From positions 1 to 46,199 of the forward strand of contig JAUSLX010000109.1 of the NCBI GenBank assembly GCA_030645775.1: 46,199 nucleotides of DNA, written 5' to 3'. A program made the position numbers and the translations under genes. How positions within the stretch are numbered: position 1 is the first letter of the stretch; each line of letters starts with the position of its first letter. The notes beneath the pieces were generated by a model that searched no databases, was not told the origin of the DNA, and saw only the letters and a program-made list of their open reading frames with translations. Below, in pieces: positions 1 through 7,258 of the stretch. The stretch comes from Gallionella sp. (lineage in GTDB: Bacteria > Pseudomonadota > Gammaproteobacteria > Burkholderiales > Gallionellaceae).

Positions 1-2
1 GT

Positions 3-197
3 GCGGAATATGTGGTGGATTTCCTGCCGAAGATCAAGCTGGAAGCGGCGATTCAGGCCGACCAGCTGGATCGTGTGCTCGAAGTGATCGAAAAAGCCGC
101 GCAGACCGGCAAGATCGGTGACGGGAAAATATTCGTGCAAAGCCTTGAGCAAGTAATCCGTATTCGTACCGGTGAAGTCGGTCCGGAAGCCCTATAA
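3..197 (+). CDS. glnK: Nitrogen regulatory protein P-II (GlnK/GlnB), 3' part
   Basis: Only the last 64 codons are present; the start lies upstream of the window. P-II proteins are trimeric sensors of 2-oxoglutarate, ATP/ADP and glutamine status. They control AmtB, the NtrB kinase and glutamine synthetase adenylylation. The visible part begins in the T-loop with AEYVVDFLPK, where the Tyr matches the uridylylated Tyr51 of the family. It continues through the nucleotide-binding segment TGKIGDGKIF to the usual C-terminus RIRTGE. The stop lies 10 bp before the amtB start, and glnK-amtB is a classical operon pair, so GlnK is more likely than GlnB. The family assignment is firm. The paralogue name is inferred from context. 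Confidence 0.93.
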   Translation, partial: AEYVVDFLPKIKLEAAIQADQLDRVLEVIEKAAQTGKIGDGKIFVQSLEQVIRIRTGEVGPEAL

Positions 198-207
198 GGA
201 GATCGAA

Positions 208-1614
208 ATGAACAAAATCATAGCTTCATTCATGCTGTTGGCCATGCTGTGCGGCTTGTCAGCCCCCGCTTTCGCCGAAGAGGCTATCGCCATCACGGAA
301 GCGGTTTCAGCCGTGGCGGACGTGGCACCTGCCGTTGCCGCACCCGCTGAAGCCGTTGTCGAGGCTGCTGTTCCTGTTCCCAACAAGGGCGATACCACCT
401 GGATGCTGTTGTCTACCCTGCTGGTCATCCTGATGATTGTCCCCGGCTTGTCGTTGTTTTACGGTGGTCTGGTGCGCGCCAAAAATATGCTGTCGGTGCT
501 CTCGCAGGTTTTTGCCATTTTCGCGTTAATCTCGATTCTGTGGGTGATCTACGGCTATACACTGGCCTTCGGTGACGGCGGCGGGTTCAACTGGATGATA
601 GGTGATTTATCCAAACTGTTCCTGGCAGGCGTGACGCCGGACAGCACAGCAGCGACCTTTACCGATGGCGTGGTGATTCCTGAACTGAGCTTCGTGGCCT
701 TCCAGCTGACCTTTGCGGCGATCACTACTGCACTGATCATCGGCGGCTTTGCCGAGCGCATCAAGTTCTCCGCATTGCTGGTGTTCTCTGCACTGTGGTT
801 CACCCTGTCTTACCTGCCCATTGCACATATGGTGTGGGCAACTGGCGGCTACCTGTTCGAGATGGGCGCGCTGGACTTCGCGGGTGGTACGGTGGTGCAC
901 ATCAACGCCGGTATCGCCGCTTTGGTGGGTGCGATTGTGATCGGCAAGCGTATCGGTTACGGTAAAGAGCCTATGGCTCCGCACAACCTGCCGATGACCA
1001 TGATCGGTGCATCGTTGCTGTGGGTGGGCTGGTTCGGTTTCAATGCCGGCTCCAACCTGGAAGCCACGGGCGGCGCGGCACTGGCCTTGCTGAACACCAT
1101 CGTTGCTACTGGCGCGGCTGCGCTGGCCTGGATGTTTGCCGAATGGATGTTGCGCGGCAAGCCCTCCATGCTGGGTATCGCATCGGGTGCCATCGCCGGT
1201 CTGGTCGTAATCACACCGGCAGCCGGTCTGGTTGGCCCTATGGGTGCGATCATTCTTGGTCTGATAGTGGGCCCGATCTGCTTGTGGGCGGTGTCCGGCC
1301 TGAAGCGCTCGCTGGGTTATGACGATTCACTGGACGTATTCGGCATCCATGCCGTGGGCGGCATCATCGGCGCCATCGGTACCGGCATCTTCGTCTCCCC
1401 TGCATTGGGTGGCGTTGGTGTAGCGGATTACTCCATGATGGGTCAGGTGATGACGCAGGCTACCGGCGTGCTGATAACTGTAGTGTGGTCCGGTGTGGTT
1501 GCTTTCATCTGTTTCAAACTCGTTGACCTGACTATCGGCCTGCGTGTATCGGAAGAAGCGGAACGCGAAGGTCTGGATACGTCAACACACGGCGAACGTG
1601 CCTATAACGTTTAA
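208..1614 (+). CDS. amtB: Ammonium transporter AmtB
   Basis: Inner-membrane ammonium channel of the Amt/Mep/Rh family, 468 aa, gated by the P-II protein encoded just upstream. The ATG at 208 follows an AAGGAGAT ribosome site. An upstream in-frame ATG at 172 would lie inside the P-II gene and has no such site. Residues 1-27 form a signal peptide ending in a small-residue cleavage region. An Ala/Val/Pro-rich linker of about 40 residues follows, then roughly 11 membrane helices from about residue 70. The pore histidines are visible in VVHINAGIAAL and FGIHAVGGIIG. The C-terminal tail, which docks P-II, is present (LRVSEEAEREGLD). A strong terminator follows. The Ala/Val linker is longer than in E. 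coli AmtB, but such linkers occur in proteobacterial Amt proteins. Confidence 0.96.
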   Translation: MNKIIASFMLLAMLCGLSAPAFAEEAIAITEAVSAVADVAPAVAAPAEAVVEAAVPVPNKGDTTWMLLSTLLVILMIVPGLSLFYGGLVRAKNMLSVLSQVFAIFALISILWVIYGYTLAFGDGGGFNWMIGDLSKLFLAGVTPDSTAATFTDGVVIPELSFVAFQLTFAAITTALIIGGFAERIKFSALLVFSALWFTLSYLPIAHMVWATGGYLFEMGALDFAGGTVVHINAGIAALVGAIVIGKRIGYGKEPMAPHNLPMTMIGASLLWVGWFGFNAGSNLEATGGAALALLNTIVATGAAALAWMFAEWMLRGKPSMLGIASGAIAGLVVITPAAGLVGPMGAIILGLIVGPICLWAVSGLKRSLGYDDSLDVFGIHAVGGIIGAIGTGIFVSPALGGVGVADYSMMGQVMTQATGVLITVVWSGVVAFICFKLVDLTIGLRVSEEAEREGLDTSTHGERAYNV

Positions 1615-1703
1615 TTCTTCTGATGAAACGACTGTCCATATGCTAAGTCAACAAAGCGGACAAATCGTTACTTATCCTCCCTGAGCCTCCCAAGCTCGGT
1701 TTT

Positions 1704-1730
1704 AAGGGCACCGCAAGGTGCCCTTTTTTT
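1704..1730 (+). terminator. Rho-independent terminator after amtB
   Basis: A perfect 7-bp GC-rich stem (GGGCACC/GGTGCCC) closes on a GCAA tetraloop and is followed by a run of T. It lies 90 bp after the amtB stop on the coding strand, so it ends the glnK-amtB transcript and separates it from the ANTAR regulator. Confidence 0.92.
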
Positions 1731-1756
1731 GTGGAAGGTTGATGCAACGTTAACAT

Positions 1757-1771
1757 GCACCCTCTCAGTGC
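1757..1771. promoter_or_regulatory. NtrC-site-like inverted repeat upstream of the ANTAR gene
   Basis: GCACCCTCTCAGTGC differs at one half-site base from the NtrC pattern GCACC-N5-GGTGC. It lies about 100 bp before the TTG start of the ANTAR regulator. A TGGCCC...TTAC sequence near 1825-1840 has the spacing of a sigma-54 promoter but lacks the invariant GC. The site is therefore only suggestive. Confidence 0.3.
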
Positions 1772-1864
1772 GCGACAGCGATGCCCTGTTCAACTCAACC
1801 CAAGGAAACGTTGATTTGGGCTTGGCCCGCAAATTACGGTGTTGTACTGAAAAAAGGAGCTGAG

Positions 1865-2449
1865 TTGAAACGGATACTGATTATCGACGATGTGCGGGAT
1901 CGCGCCGCGTGGCTGAAAACCAGCCTTGAACTGGCCGAATACGATGTTGTCGGGGTGCTGGCCTGGGAGCAGGTGGATGAGCGCTCGATACAGGCTGCCT
2001 TAGCTGATGTCATCATCGTCGATGCCAATGCGCCGGGCCGCGATACGCTGGAGCAAATCAGTCTGATGTCCACCACGCTGGAAAAACCGGTGGTGGTACT
2101 GGGTGGTCAGACGGATCAGCACAGCATACGGGTAGCGATGCGCGCCGGGGTGAGTGCTTACGTGTCGCATACCCTGCAGGGCGAAGATTTAAGCGGCATT
2201 ATCCAGGTAGCCACGGCTCGTTTTGCCGAACACCAGCGCCTGCGCGACGAATTGAAGGAAGCGAAGAGCCAGCTGGTCGAACGTAAACTGGTGGATAAGG
2301 CCAAAAGTATCCTGATGGCCGATCACGGTTACACTGAACCGGATGCTTATAAACGCATGCGCAGCATGGCGATGAGCAAAGGCAAGCGCATGGCCGAGAT
2401 TGCCGAGGCGATCATTTTGGCAAAGGAGCTGTGTACTGATCGCGGTTAA
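1865..2449 (+). CDS. ANTAR-domain response regulator (NasT/AmiR type)
   Basis: A 194-aa two-domain regulator. Residues 1-120 form a receiver domain with the acidic pair D8/D9 and a predicted phospho-acceptor D53 (ADVIIVDANAP). A coiled-coil linker (about 125-150) leads to a C-terminal ANTAR domain (VDKAKSILMADHGYTEPDAY), which binds paired RNA hairpins and causes antitermination. The start is TTG at 1865, preceded by AAAGGAGC. An in-frame ATG at 1781 would add 28 residues unlike any receiver domain. NasT proteins control nitrate/nitrite assimilation genes through leader RNA, and the Ntr neighbours fit a nitrogen role. No nas genes or target leader are in the window, so I leave the symbol blank. 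Confidence 0.85.
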   Translation: MKRILIIDDVRDRAAWLKTSLELAEYDVVGVLAWEQVDERSIQAALADVIIVDANAPGRDTLEQISLMSTTLEKPVVVLGGQTDQHSIRVAMRAGVSAYVSHTLQGEDLSGIIQVATARFAEHQRLRDELKEAKSQLVERKLVDKAKSILMADHGYTEPDAYKRMRSMAMSKGKRMAEIAEAIILAKELCTDRG

Positions 2450-2553
2450 CGTGAAATAGTGCGCGCCGGTATCGGTTTGGCGACGGCTTCGAACTGTTCT
2501 AACAACACCGTCTCCCCCGCCACTTCCCTGTTCAGCGGCGGTTTGCGGGCGAT

Positions 2554-3948
2554 TTACGCTTCCTGTTCATCCAGCCCCAGCTCCTGTATCTTGCGCGTCA
2601 GGGTGTTACGCCCGATGCCGAGCTGGATGGCAGCCTCTATACGTCGGCCATGGGTGTGATGCAGTGCTTGCAGTATCAGGATGCGCTCAAACTGCGCGAC
2701 AAAGCTGTCCATAATTCGCTCATCGCCGCGCTGAAGTGCCAGGTCAACCTGGCTTGCCAATGCGCTACCCCAATCCGTTGCAGCCGGACTTTCGGTTAAG
2801 TTACGCCATTCCGGTGACAGGTCGGCAATTTCGACGACTTGTGAGGGTGTCATCACAGTCAGCCAGTGACACAGGTTTTCCAGTTGCCGCACGTTGCCGG
2901 GAAAGTCCTGCAAACTGAGATGTTGCAAGGTCTCTTCGCTGAATTGCTTCTGATCGACCCTCAGCTCCCGCGCACTCTTTTGCAGAAAGTATTTCGCCAG
3001 CAGCGGGATATCTTCGCGTCGTTCGCGTAACGGCGGCAGCCGCAGACGTATCACGTTCAATCTGTGGAACAAATCCTCGCGAAACAGGCCATCCCTGACG
3101 CGCTCTTCCAGGTTTTGGTGTGTGGCGGTAATAATGCGCACGTTTGCCTTGATCGGCTGATGCCCGCCGACACGATAGAAATTACCGTCAGACAGCACCC
3201 GCAGCAAGCGGGTTTGCAACTCGGATGGCATGTCGCCGATTTCATCCAGGAAAAGCGTGCCGCCCTCGGCTTGTTCAAAACGGCCATGTCGCGTAGCGGC
3301 CGCTCCGGTAAATGCGCCGCGCTCATGTCCAAACAATTCAGATTCGAGCAGGTCTTTCGGGATAGCCGCCGTGTTGATCGCAATGAAAGGTTTTTCCGAA
3401 CGCGGGCTATGGCGATGCAGCGCACGCGCCACCAGCTCCTTGCCGGTTCCGGATTCACCGTTGATGAGCACCGTTGCATGGGATTGCGACAGCCTGCCGA
3501 TTGCCCGAAAGACCTCCTGCATGGCGGGCGCGTGCCCGAGAATGTCGGCTGCCACTTCGGCCTCTCCTGCGCCGGCAGACTTGCGTCGGCTCTGTTCCAG
3601 TGCACGGCGTATCAGATCGACTGCATGATTGACATCGAACGGCTTGGGAAGATATTCAAACGCTCCGCCCTGAAATGCCGAGACTGCACTTTCCAGATCG
3701 GAATAGGCGGTCATGATGATGACCGGGATCAGCGGGTGATGCTGATGCAGCGTCTGCAGGAAATCCAGCCCGGAACTGCCCGGCATGCGAATGTCGCTGA
3801 GTACCACTTGCGGCAGGTCATGACTCAAGGCGCGTAATGCATCATCCGCTGTGGCAAAACTCTTGAATTCAATGTCGGCACGCGCCAGCGACTTTTCCAG
3901 CACCCAGCGTATCGAGCGGTCATCGTCAATTATCCAGACAGGTTTCAT
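2554..3948 (-). CDS. ntrC: Nitrogen regulation response regulator NtrC
   Basis: Sigma-54-dependent activator, 464 aa. It has a receiver domain (1-120, D8/D9, phospho-site D52 in VVLSDIRMP), a central AAA+ domain (Walker A GESGTGKE near 163-170, the sigma-54 contact loop GAFTGA near 210) and a C-terminal Fis-type helix-turn-helix (RRIEAAIQLGIGRNTLTRK). Phosphorylated NtrC oligomerises at enhancers and drives nitrogen-scavenging promoters such as glnA. The ATG at 3948 places the receiver at residue 1; an upstream TTG at 3981 adds 11 unconserved residues. It follows ntrB on the same strand after about 100 bp that contains a heptamer repeat. Its 3' end faces the ANTAR gene across 104 bp with no clear terminator. 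Confidence 0.95.
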   Translation of the reverse strand: MKPVWIIDDDRSIRWVLEKSLARADIEFKSFATADDALRALSHDLPQVVLSDIRMPGSSGLDFLQTLHQHHPLIPVIIMTAYSDLESAVSAFQGGAFEYLPKPFDVNHAVDLIRRALEQSRRKSAGAGEAEVAADILGHAPAMQEVFRAIGRLSQSHATVLINGESGTGKELVARALHRHSPRSEKPFIAINTAAIPKDLLESELFGHERGAFTGAAATRHGRFEQAEGGTLFLDEIGDMPSELQTRLLRVLSDGNFYRVGGHQPIKANVRIITATHQNLEERVRDGLFREDLFHRLNVIRLRLPPLRERREDIPLLAKYFLQKSARELRVDQKQFSEETLQHLSLQDFPGNVRQLENLCHWLTVMTPSQVVEIADLSPEWRNLTESPAATDWGSALASQVDLALQRGDERIMDSFVAQFERILILQALHHTHGRRIEAAIQLGIGRNTLTRKIQELGLDEQEA

Positions 3949-4003
3949 AGTATCAATCTCGTTGGAATTATTCACAGGCAAGCTGTCAGCTTGCAGTAAC
4001 TTA

Positions 4004-4043
4004 CGACTAGCGACTAGCGACTAGCGACTAGCGACTAGCGACT
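4004..4043. repeat. Tandem heptamer repeat, about 5.7 copies
   Basis: The unit CGACTAG is repeated five times perfectly plus a partial unit, in the spacer between the ntrB stop and the ntrC start. Copy number could change by slippage. The array is outside both reading frames, so any effect would be on ntrC leader length or mRNA structure. Confidence 0.97.
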
Positions 4044-4047
4044 GTCT

Positions 4048-5100
4048 TCATGGTAACGGCAACATCACGGTAAAGCGGGTATTGCCCGGCTCGCTGTCGA
4101 ATTCTATCGTGCCATGATGCTGGCTGACAAAATCCTGTGCCAGCGTCAGCCCCAGCCCGTGGCCATCGGCACGCCCGGATACCAGTGGGTAAAAAACCTT
4201 GTCGCGCAATTCCGGTGGAATGCCTGGCCCATCATCGATAATCTGCACCATCACGGCCAGGCGATGGCGCTTCTTGAACAGCGTCACCTGGCGCGCGATA
4301 CGCGTGCGCAGAATAATCAGCCCCTTGCCGTGCATCGCCTGTGCGGCATTGCGCACAATGTTGAGCACCACCTGTATCATCTGCTCCTTATCCCCTATCA
4401 GCGCAGGCAGACTGGTGTCGTAATCGCGCTGTATCTTCAGGCCTTCCGGCATTTCTGCCAGCACGACCGAACGCACGCGTTCCAGCACCTCGTGAATATT
4501 CAGCGCGCTGTGCTGGGTGTTTCGCTGTGGTGTGAGCAACTTTTCCATCAGGGCGCGCAGGCGATCGGCTTCCTGCACAATAACCTGAGTGTATTCGCGC
4601 AACGCCGGCTTCTCCAGTTCCTGTTCCAGCAGCTGCGCAGCACCGCGTATTCCACCCAGGGGATTCTTGATTTCGTGCGCAAGATTGCGCAACAGCAAAC
4701 GATTGGCCTGTGTCTGATCCAGCATCTGCTCTTCCCGTGCCAGTTTGAGCGACCTGTCCATGGGATGAAATTCCAGTAACAAACAGGGCGTATCCAGTCG
4801 CACCGGCGTGACCGTGCAGCGCACGTGCAACTTGTTGTGGGCATGCGTGGACAGCATCAGATCATGCTCTATATAACTGGCGTTATCGCGCAATGCGCGT
4901 TGCATCGCATTTTCGATCTGCACGGTATCGGCGAACAACATTTGCAGAAAATTGCCGGTCAGGTTCTTGCCGCTCACTTCAAACAGATTTTCAGCTGCAG
5001 GATTGAGGTGGACAACACGCAACTCCTCGTCCAGCAAGATGACGGCAGTGGAAAGATAGTCGAGCGTAAGGTAGGGAAGGTGAGCCATATAGTGGGCCAT
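4048..5100 (-). CDS. ntrB: Nitrogen regulation sensor kinase NtrB
   Basis: Cytoplasmic histidine kinase/phosphatase, about 350 aa, which phosphorylates NtrC under nitrogen limitation and is switched to phosphatase by P-II. A PAS domain (about 10-110, STAVILLDEELRVVHLNPAA) precedes the dimerisation/phospho-acceptor helix (NLAHEIKNPLGGIRGAA) and the HATPase domain with N-box (NIVRNAAQAM), G1 (DDGPGIP) and G2 (GHGLGLTLA). There is no membrane segment. The start is uncertain: ATG codons at 5100 and 5088 both lie in a 12-bp duplication, and TTG at 5130 is in frame; none has a good ribosome site. It forms an operon with ntrC and lies downstream of glnA and the DUF4124 gene. Confidence 0.94.
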   Translation of the reverse strand: MAHYMAHLPYLTLDYLSTAVILLDEELRVVHLNPAAENLFEVSGKNLTGNFLQMLFADTVQIENAMQRALRDNASYIEHDLMLSTHAHNKLHVRCTVTPVRLDTPCLLLEFHPMDRSLKLAREEQMLDQTQANRLLLRNLAHEIKNPLGGIRGAAQLLEQELEKPALREYTQVIVQEADRLRALMEKLLTPQRNTQHSALNIHEVLERVRSVVLAEMPEGLKIQRDYDTSLPALIGDKEQMIQVVLNIVRNAAQAMHGKGLIILRTRIARQVTLFKKRHRLAVMVQIIDDGPGIPPELRDKVFYPLVSGRADGHGLGLTLAQDFVSQHHGTIEFDSEPGNTRFTVMLPLP

Positions 5101-5108
5101 ATAGTGGG
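5085..5108. repeat. Perfect 12-bp tandem duplication at the ntrB start
   Basis: CCATATAGTGGG occurs twice in direct succession. On the coding strand it duplicates a start-codon context and encodes repeated MAHY at the NtrB N-terminus. The length is a multiple of three, so the frame is preserved. Confidence 0.95.
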
Positions 5109-5151
5109 CAGTTTCAAATACCAACTGCAATAATCATGCCCAGCCAGAAAG

Positions 5152-5529
5152 TTATTTCAATTTGGATAATTCGATTTTGAGTGCATTGATATTTCTCTGG
5201 TGCAAATCCATCTGCGCACTATTCAGGTTTTGCGTGGCTTCATTGAACAACCCCGTCTCAATTCTCAGCTCATCCTCCAGAATTTTACGGCGGGTATCAT
5301 CGCGTCCTCTTTGCGCTTCCTGAGTTACTTTGGGAAAATCCTGCGGGGAAACTTTGGAACGTACGGCTGAAGACGGCGCGGGTAACGGTGTCAGAACGAC
5401 TTTTTTCCCGCCCTTGATCGGCGCGCTGGAATAAGTGACATGCCCGTTGGCATCAACGGATTTGTATATATCAGCCTGCGCCAACAACGGGGCCATACAT
5501 AATAACGCAAGCAAGTAACCGGGTTTCAT
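5152..5529 (-). CDS. DUF4124-domain secreted protein
   Basis: A 125-aa protein with a signal peptide (MKPGYLLALLCMAPLLAQA) followed directly by a DUF4124 motif (DIYKSVDANGHVTYSSAP). The rest is a charged helical tail (about 60-125) that could form a coiled coil. The ATG at 5529 has an AGGAGG ribosome site 7 bp away. DUF4124 proteins are common periplasmic or envelope proteins of unknown function in beta- and gammaproteobacteria. It sits between glnA and ntrB on the same strand, but a terminator separates it from glnA. Nothing visible ties it to nitrogen control. A second DUF4124 protein is encoded at 10446-11054. Confidence 0.85.
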   Translation of the reverse strand: MKPGYLLALLCMAPLLAQADIYKSVDANGHVTYSSAPIKGGKKVVLTPLPAPSSAVRSKVSPQDFPKVTQEAQRGRDDTRRKILEDELRIETGLFNEATQNLNSAQMDLHQRNINALKIELSKLK

Positions 5530-5612
5530 GTTCGTCCTCCTGCAAAAAAGCGAAATGAGTATAGGGCATGCACCCAAACGTGACAAACCTTTTAGATTAC
5601 ACGGCTGCGCAA

Positions 5613-5640
5613 CGAAAAAACGGGGCTTGCGCCCCGTTTT
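5613..5640 (-). terminator. Rho-independent terminator after glnA
   Basis: Ten-base arms (AAAACGGGGC and GCCCCGTTTT) flank a 4-base loop. On the minus strand the GC stem is followed by six T. It lies 24 bp past the glnA stop and should keep most glnA transcripts out of the DUF4124-ntrBC genes. Confidence 0.92.
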
Positions 5641-5663
5641 ATTTTGTCACCTGACAGCCCAGC

Positions 5664-7079
5664 TTAGATGCTGTAGTACATCTCGAATTCAACCGGATGA
5701 GTCGTCATGCGCAGACGCGTGACTTCTTCCATCTTCAAAGTGATGTAAGCATCGAGGAAATCGTTGGAGAACACGCCGCCGCGGGTCAGGAACTCACGAT
5801 CCTTGTCCAGATGAGCCAATGCTTCGTCCAGCGAAGTACATACTGTTGGGATCTTTGCATCTTCTTCCGGCGGCAAGTCGTACAGGTTCTTGTCAGCTGG
5901 ATCGCCAGGGTGAATCTTGTTGGCGATACCGTCCAGACCCGCCATCATCAGTGCCGCAAAACACAGGTATGGGTTGGCAGTTGGATCGGGGAAACGTGTT
6001 TCGATACGACGCGCCTTGTCGCTGGCTACGTGCGGAATACGGATCGAAGCGGAACGGTTCTTGGCAGAATAGGCCAGCTTGGTCGGTGCTTCGTAGTGAG
6101 GAACCAGACGCTTGTAGGAGTTGGTACCCGGATTGGTGATTGCGTTCAAAGCCTTGGCATGCTTGATGATACCGCCGATGTAGAACAGTGCGGTTTCGGA
6201 CAGACCGGCATAGCCGTTACCTGCGAACAGGTTCTTGCCATCCTTCCAGATCGACTGATGCACATGCATACCGGAGCCGTTGTCGCCGACGATAGGCTTG
6301 GGCATAAAGGTCGCAGTCTTGCCATACTGGTGCGCGACGTTGTGCACAACGTATTTCAGCGCCTGAGTCTGATCGGCGCGACGCACCAGGGTATCAAACT
6401 TGGTACCGATTTCGCATTGACCGGCTGTCGCTACTTCGTGGTGATGAACCTCGACTTCAATGCCAATATCTTCCAGCGCCAGACACATCGCCGCACGGAT
6501 GTCGTTCAGACTGTCCACCGGAGGAACCGGAAAGTATCCGCCCTTGACCACCGGACGGTGGCCGGTATTGCCGCTGTCGTACTTCTCATCAGAAGACCAG
6601 GCGGCTTCTTCGGAATTAATTTTTACCGAGCAACCGGACATATCAATTTTCCAGTTTACCGAATCAAAAATAAAGAACTCTGGCTCAGGGCCGAAGTAAG
6701 CGGTATCGCCCACACCGCTGGATTGCAGATAGGCTTCTGCACGCTTCGCAATCGAGCGCGGGTCGCGGTCATAGCCCTTGCCGTCGGTAGGCTCTACCAC
6801 GTCGCAAGTAATGACGATGGTGTTTTCGTCCATGAACGGATCGAGGTAGGCGGTGGCCGGATCCGGCATCAACAACATGTCTGACGCCTGGATACCCTTC
6901 CAGCCGGCAATGGAAGAACCATCGAAAGCGTGACCTTCCTCAAATTTATCCAGACCCACGTACTTGGCAGGCACACTGACGTGCTGCTCTTTGCCACGTG
7001 TATCGGTGAAACGAAAATCCATAAATTTGACATCATGGTCTTTAACCATCTGCAACACATCATTTACCGACAACGACAT
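5664..7079 (-). CDS. glnA: Glutamine synthetase type I
   Basis: Condenses ammonia and glutamate to glutamine at the cost of ATP; dodecameric cytosolic enzyme, 471 aa, the usual GSI-beta length. Visible signatures are the N-terminal beta-grasp ([18 protein letters not shown]), DGSSIAGW, the catalytic segment [18 protein letters not shown], and the adenylylation loop NLYDLPPEE, whose Tyr is the target of GlnE. The ATG at 7079 has GAGGAG eight bases upstream; an in-frame start at 7100 lacks one. Transcription very likely starts from the sigma-54 promoter at 7134-7149 under NtrC control. The product closes the local nitrogen circuit formed with P-II, AmtB and NtrBC. Confidence 0.98.
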   Translation of the reverse strand: MSLSVNDVLQMVKDHDVKFMDFRFTDTRGKEQHVSVPAKYVGLDKFEEGHAFDGSSIAGWKGIQASDMLLMPDPATAYLDPFMDENTIVITCDVVEPTDGKGYDRDPRSIAKRAEAYLQSSGVGDTAYFGPEPEFFIFDSVNWKIDMSGCSVKINSEEAAWSSDEKYDSGNTGHRPVVKGGYFPVPPVDSLNDIRAAMCLALEDIGIEVEVHHHEVATAGQCEIGTKFDTLVRRADQTQALKYVVHNVAHQYGKTATFMPKPIVGDNGSGMHVHQSIWKDGKNLFAGNGYAGLSETALFYIGGIIKHAKALNAITNPGTNSYKRLVPHYEAPTKLAYSAKNRSASIRIPHVASDKARRIETRFPDPTANPYLCFAALMMAGLDGIANKIHPGDPADKNLYDLPPEEDAKIPTVCTSLDEALAHLDKDREFLTRGGVFSNDFLDAYITLKMEEVTRLRMTTHPVEFEMYYSI

Positions 7080-7133
7080 AACTCTCTCCTCAATAATCAA
7101 ATCAAACAGTCAACCAGAACCCGAAATATCAAA

Positions 7134-7149
7134 TGCAGAAAGCGTGCCA
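7134..7149 (-). promoter_or_regulatory. Sigma-54 promoter of glnA
   Basis: On the minus strand the sequence reads TGGCACGCTTTCTGCA, which matches TGGCAC-N5-TTGC except for one T. The GG and GC dinucleotides are exactly 12 bases apart. The predicted start is near 7123, giving a leader of about 44 bases before the glnA ATG. Confidence 0.88.
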
Positions 7150-7212
7150 ACGCCATCTGCATGTCAAGTCGGCATTGTGCCATAAGCCCGTGATATAGCA
7201 CAAAAATAAATC

Positions 7213-7227
7213 GCACCAAACATGGGC
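7213..7227. promoter_or_regulatory. Candidate NtrC site (proximal), glnA enhancer
   Basis: GCACCAAACATGGGC keeps one good half-site (GCACC) and a degenerate second half. Its centre is at about -97 from the predicted glnA start, one site of a pair spaced about 31 bp, that is three helical turns. Confidence 0.45.
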
Positions 7228-7243
7228 GCAATCAGGTGTTTAT

Positions 7244-7258
7244 GCACTATTGTTGTGC
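7244..7258. promoter_or_regulatory. Candidate NtrC site (distal), glnA enhancer
   Basis: GCACTATTGTTGTGC has the 15-bp NtrC geometry and one half-site mismatch to GCACT-N4-TGGTGC. It is centred at about -128 from the predicted glnA start and overlaps the last codons of the neighbouring CDF gene. Confidence 0.6.

Noticed and set aside
1820-1842. Sigma-54 promoter for the ANTAR gene
   Set aside because: TGGCCC with the right spacing is present but the invariant GC at -12 is AC, so I did not annotate it as a promoter.
2459-2659. Small plus-strand frame after the ANTAR gene
   Set aside because: It runs into the antisense of ntrC, has no ribosome site and a Ser/Arg-rich low-information sequence.
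3064-3837. 257-codon plus-strand frame opposite ntrC
   Set aside because: Antisense to the receiver and AAA+ domains of ntrC; no independent coding evidence.
4004-4043. Heptamer array as a CRISPR
   Set aside because: Units are 7 bp with no spacers; it is a simple tandem repeat.
5697-6884. A 395-codon open frame on the plus strand opposite glnA
   Set aside because: It is the antisense shadow of a highly expressed, codon-biased gene; no ribosome site, no recognisable domain, Cys/His/Arg-rich composition typical of shadows.
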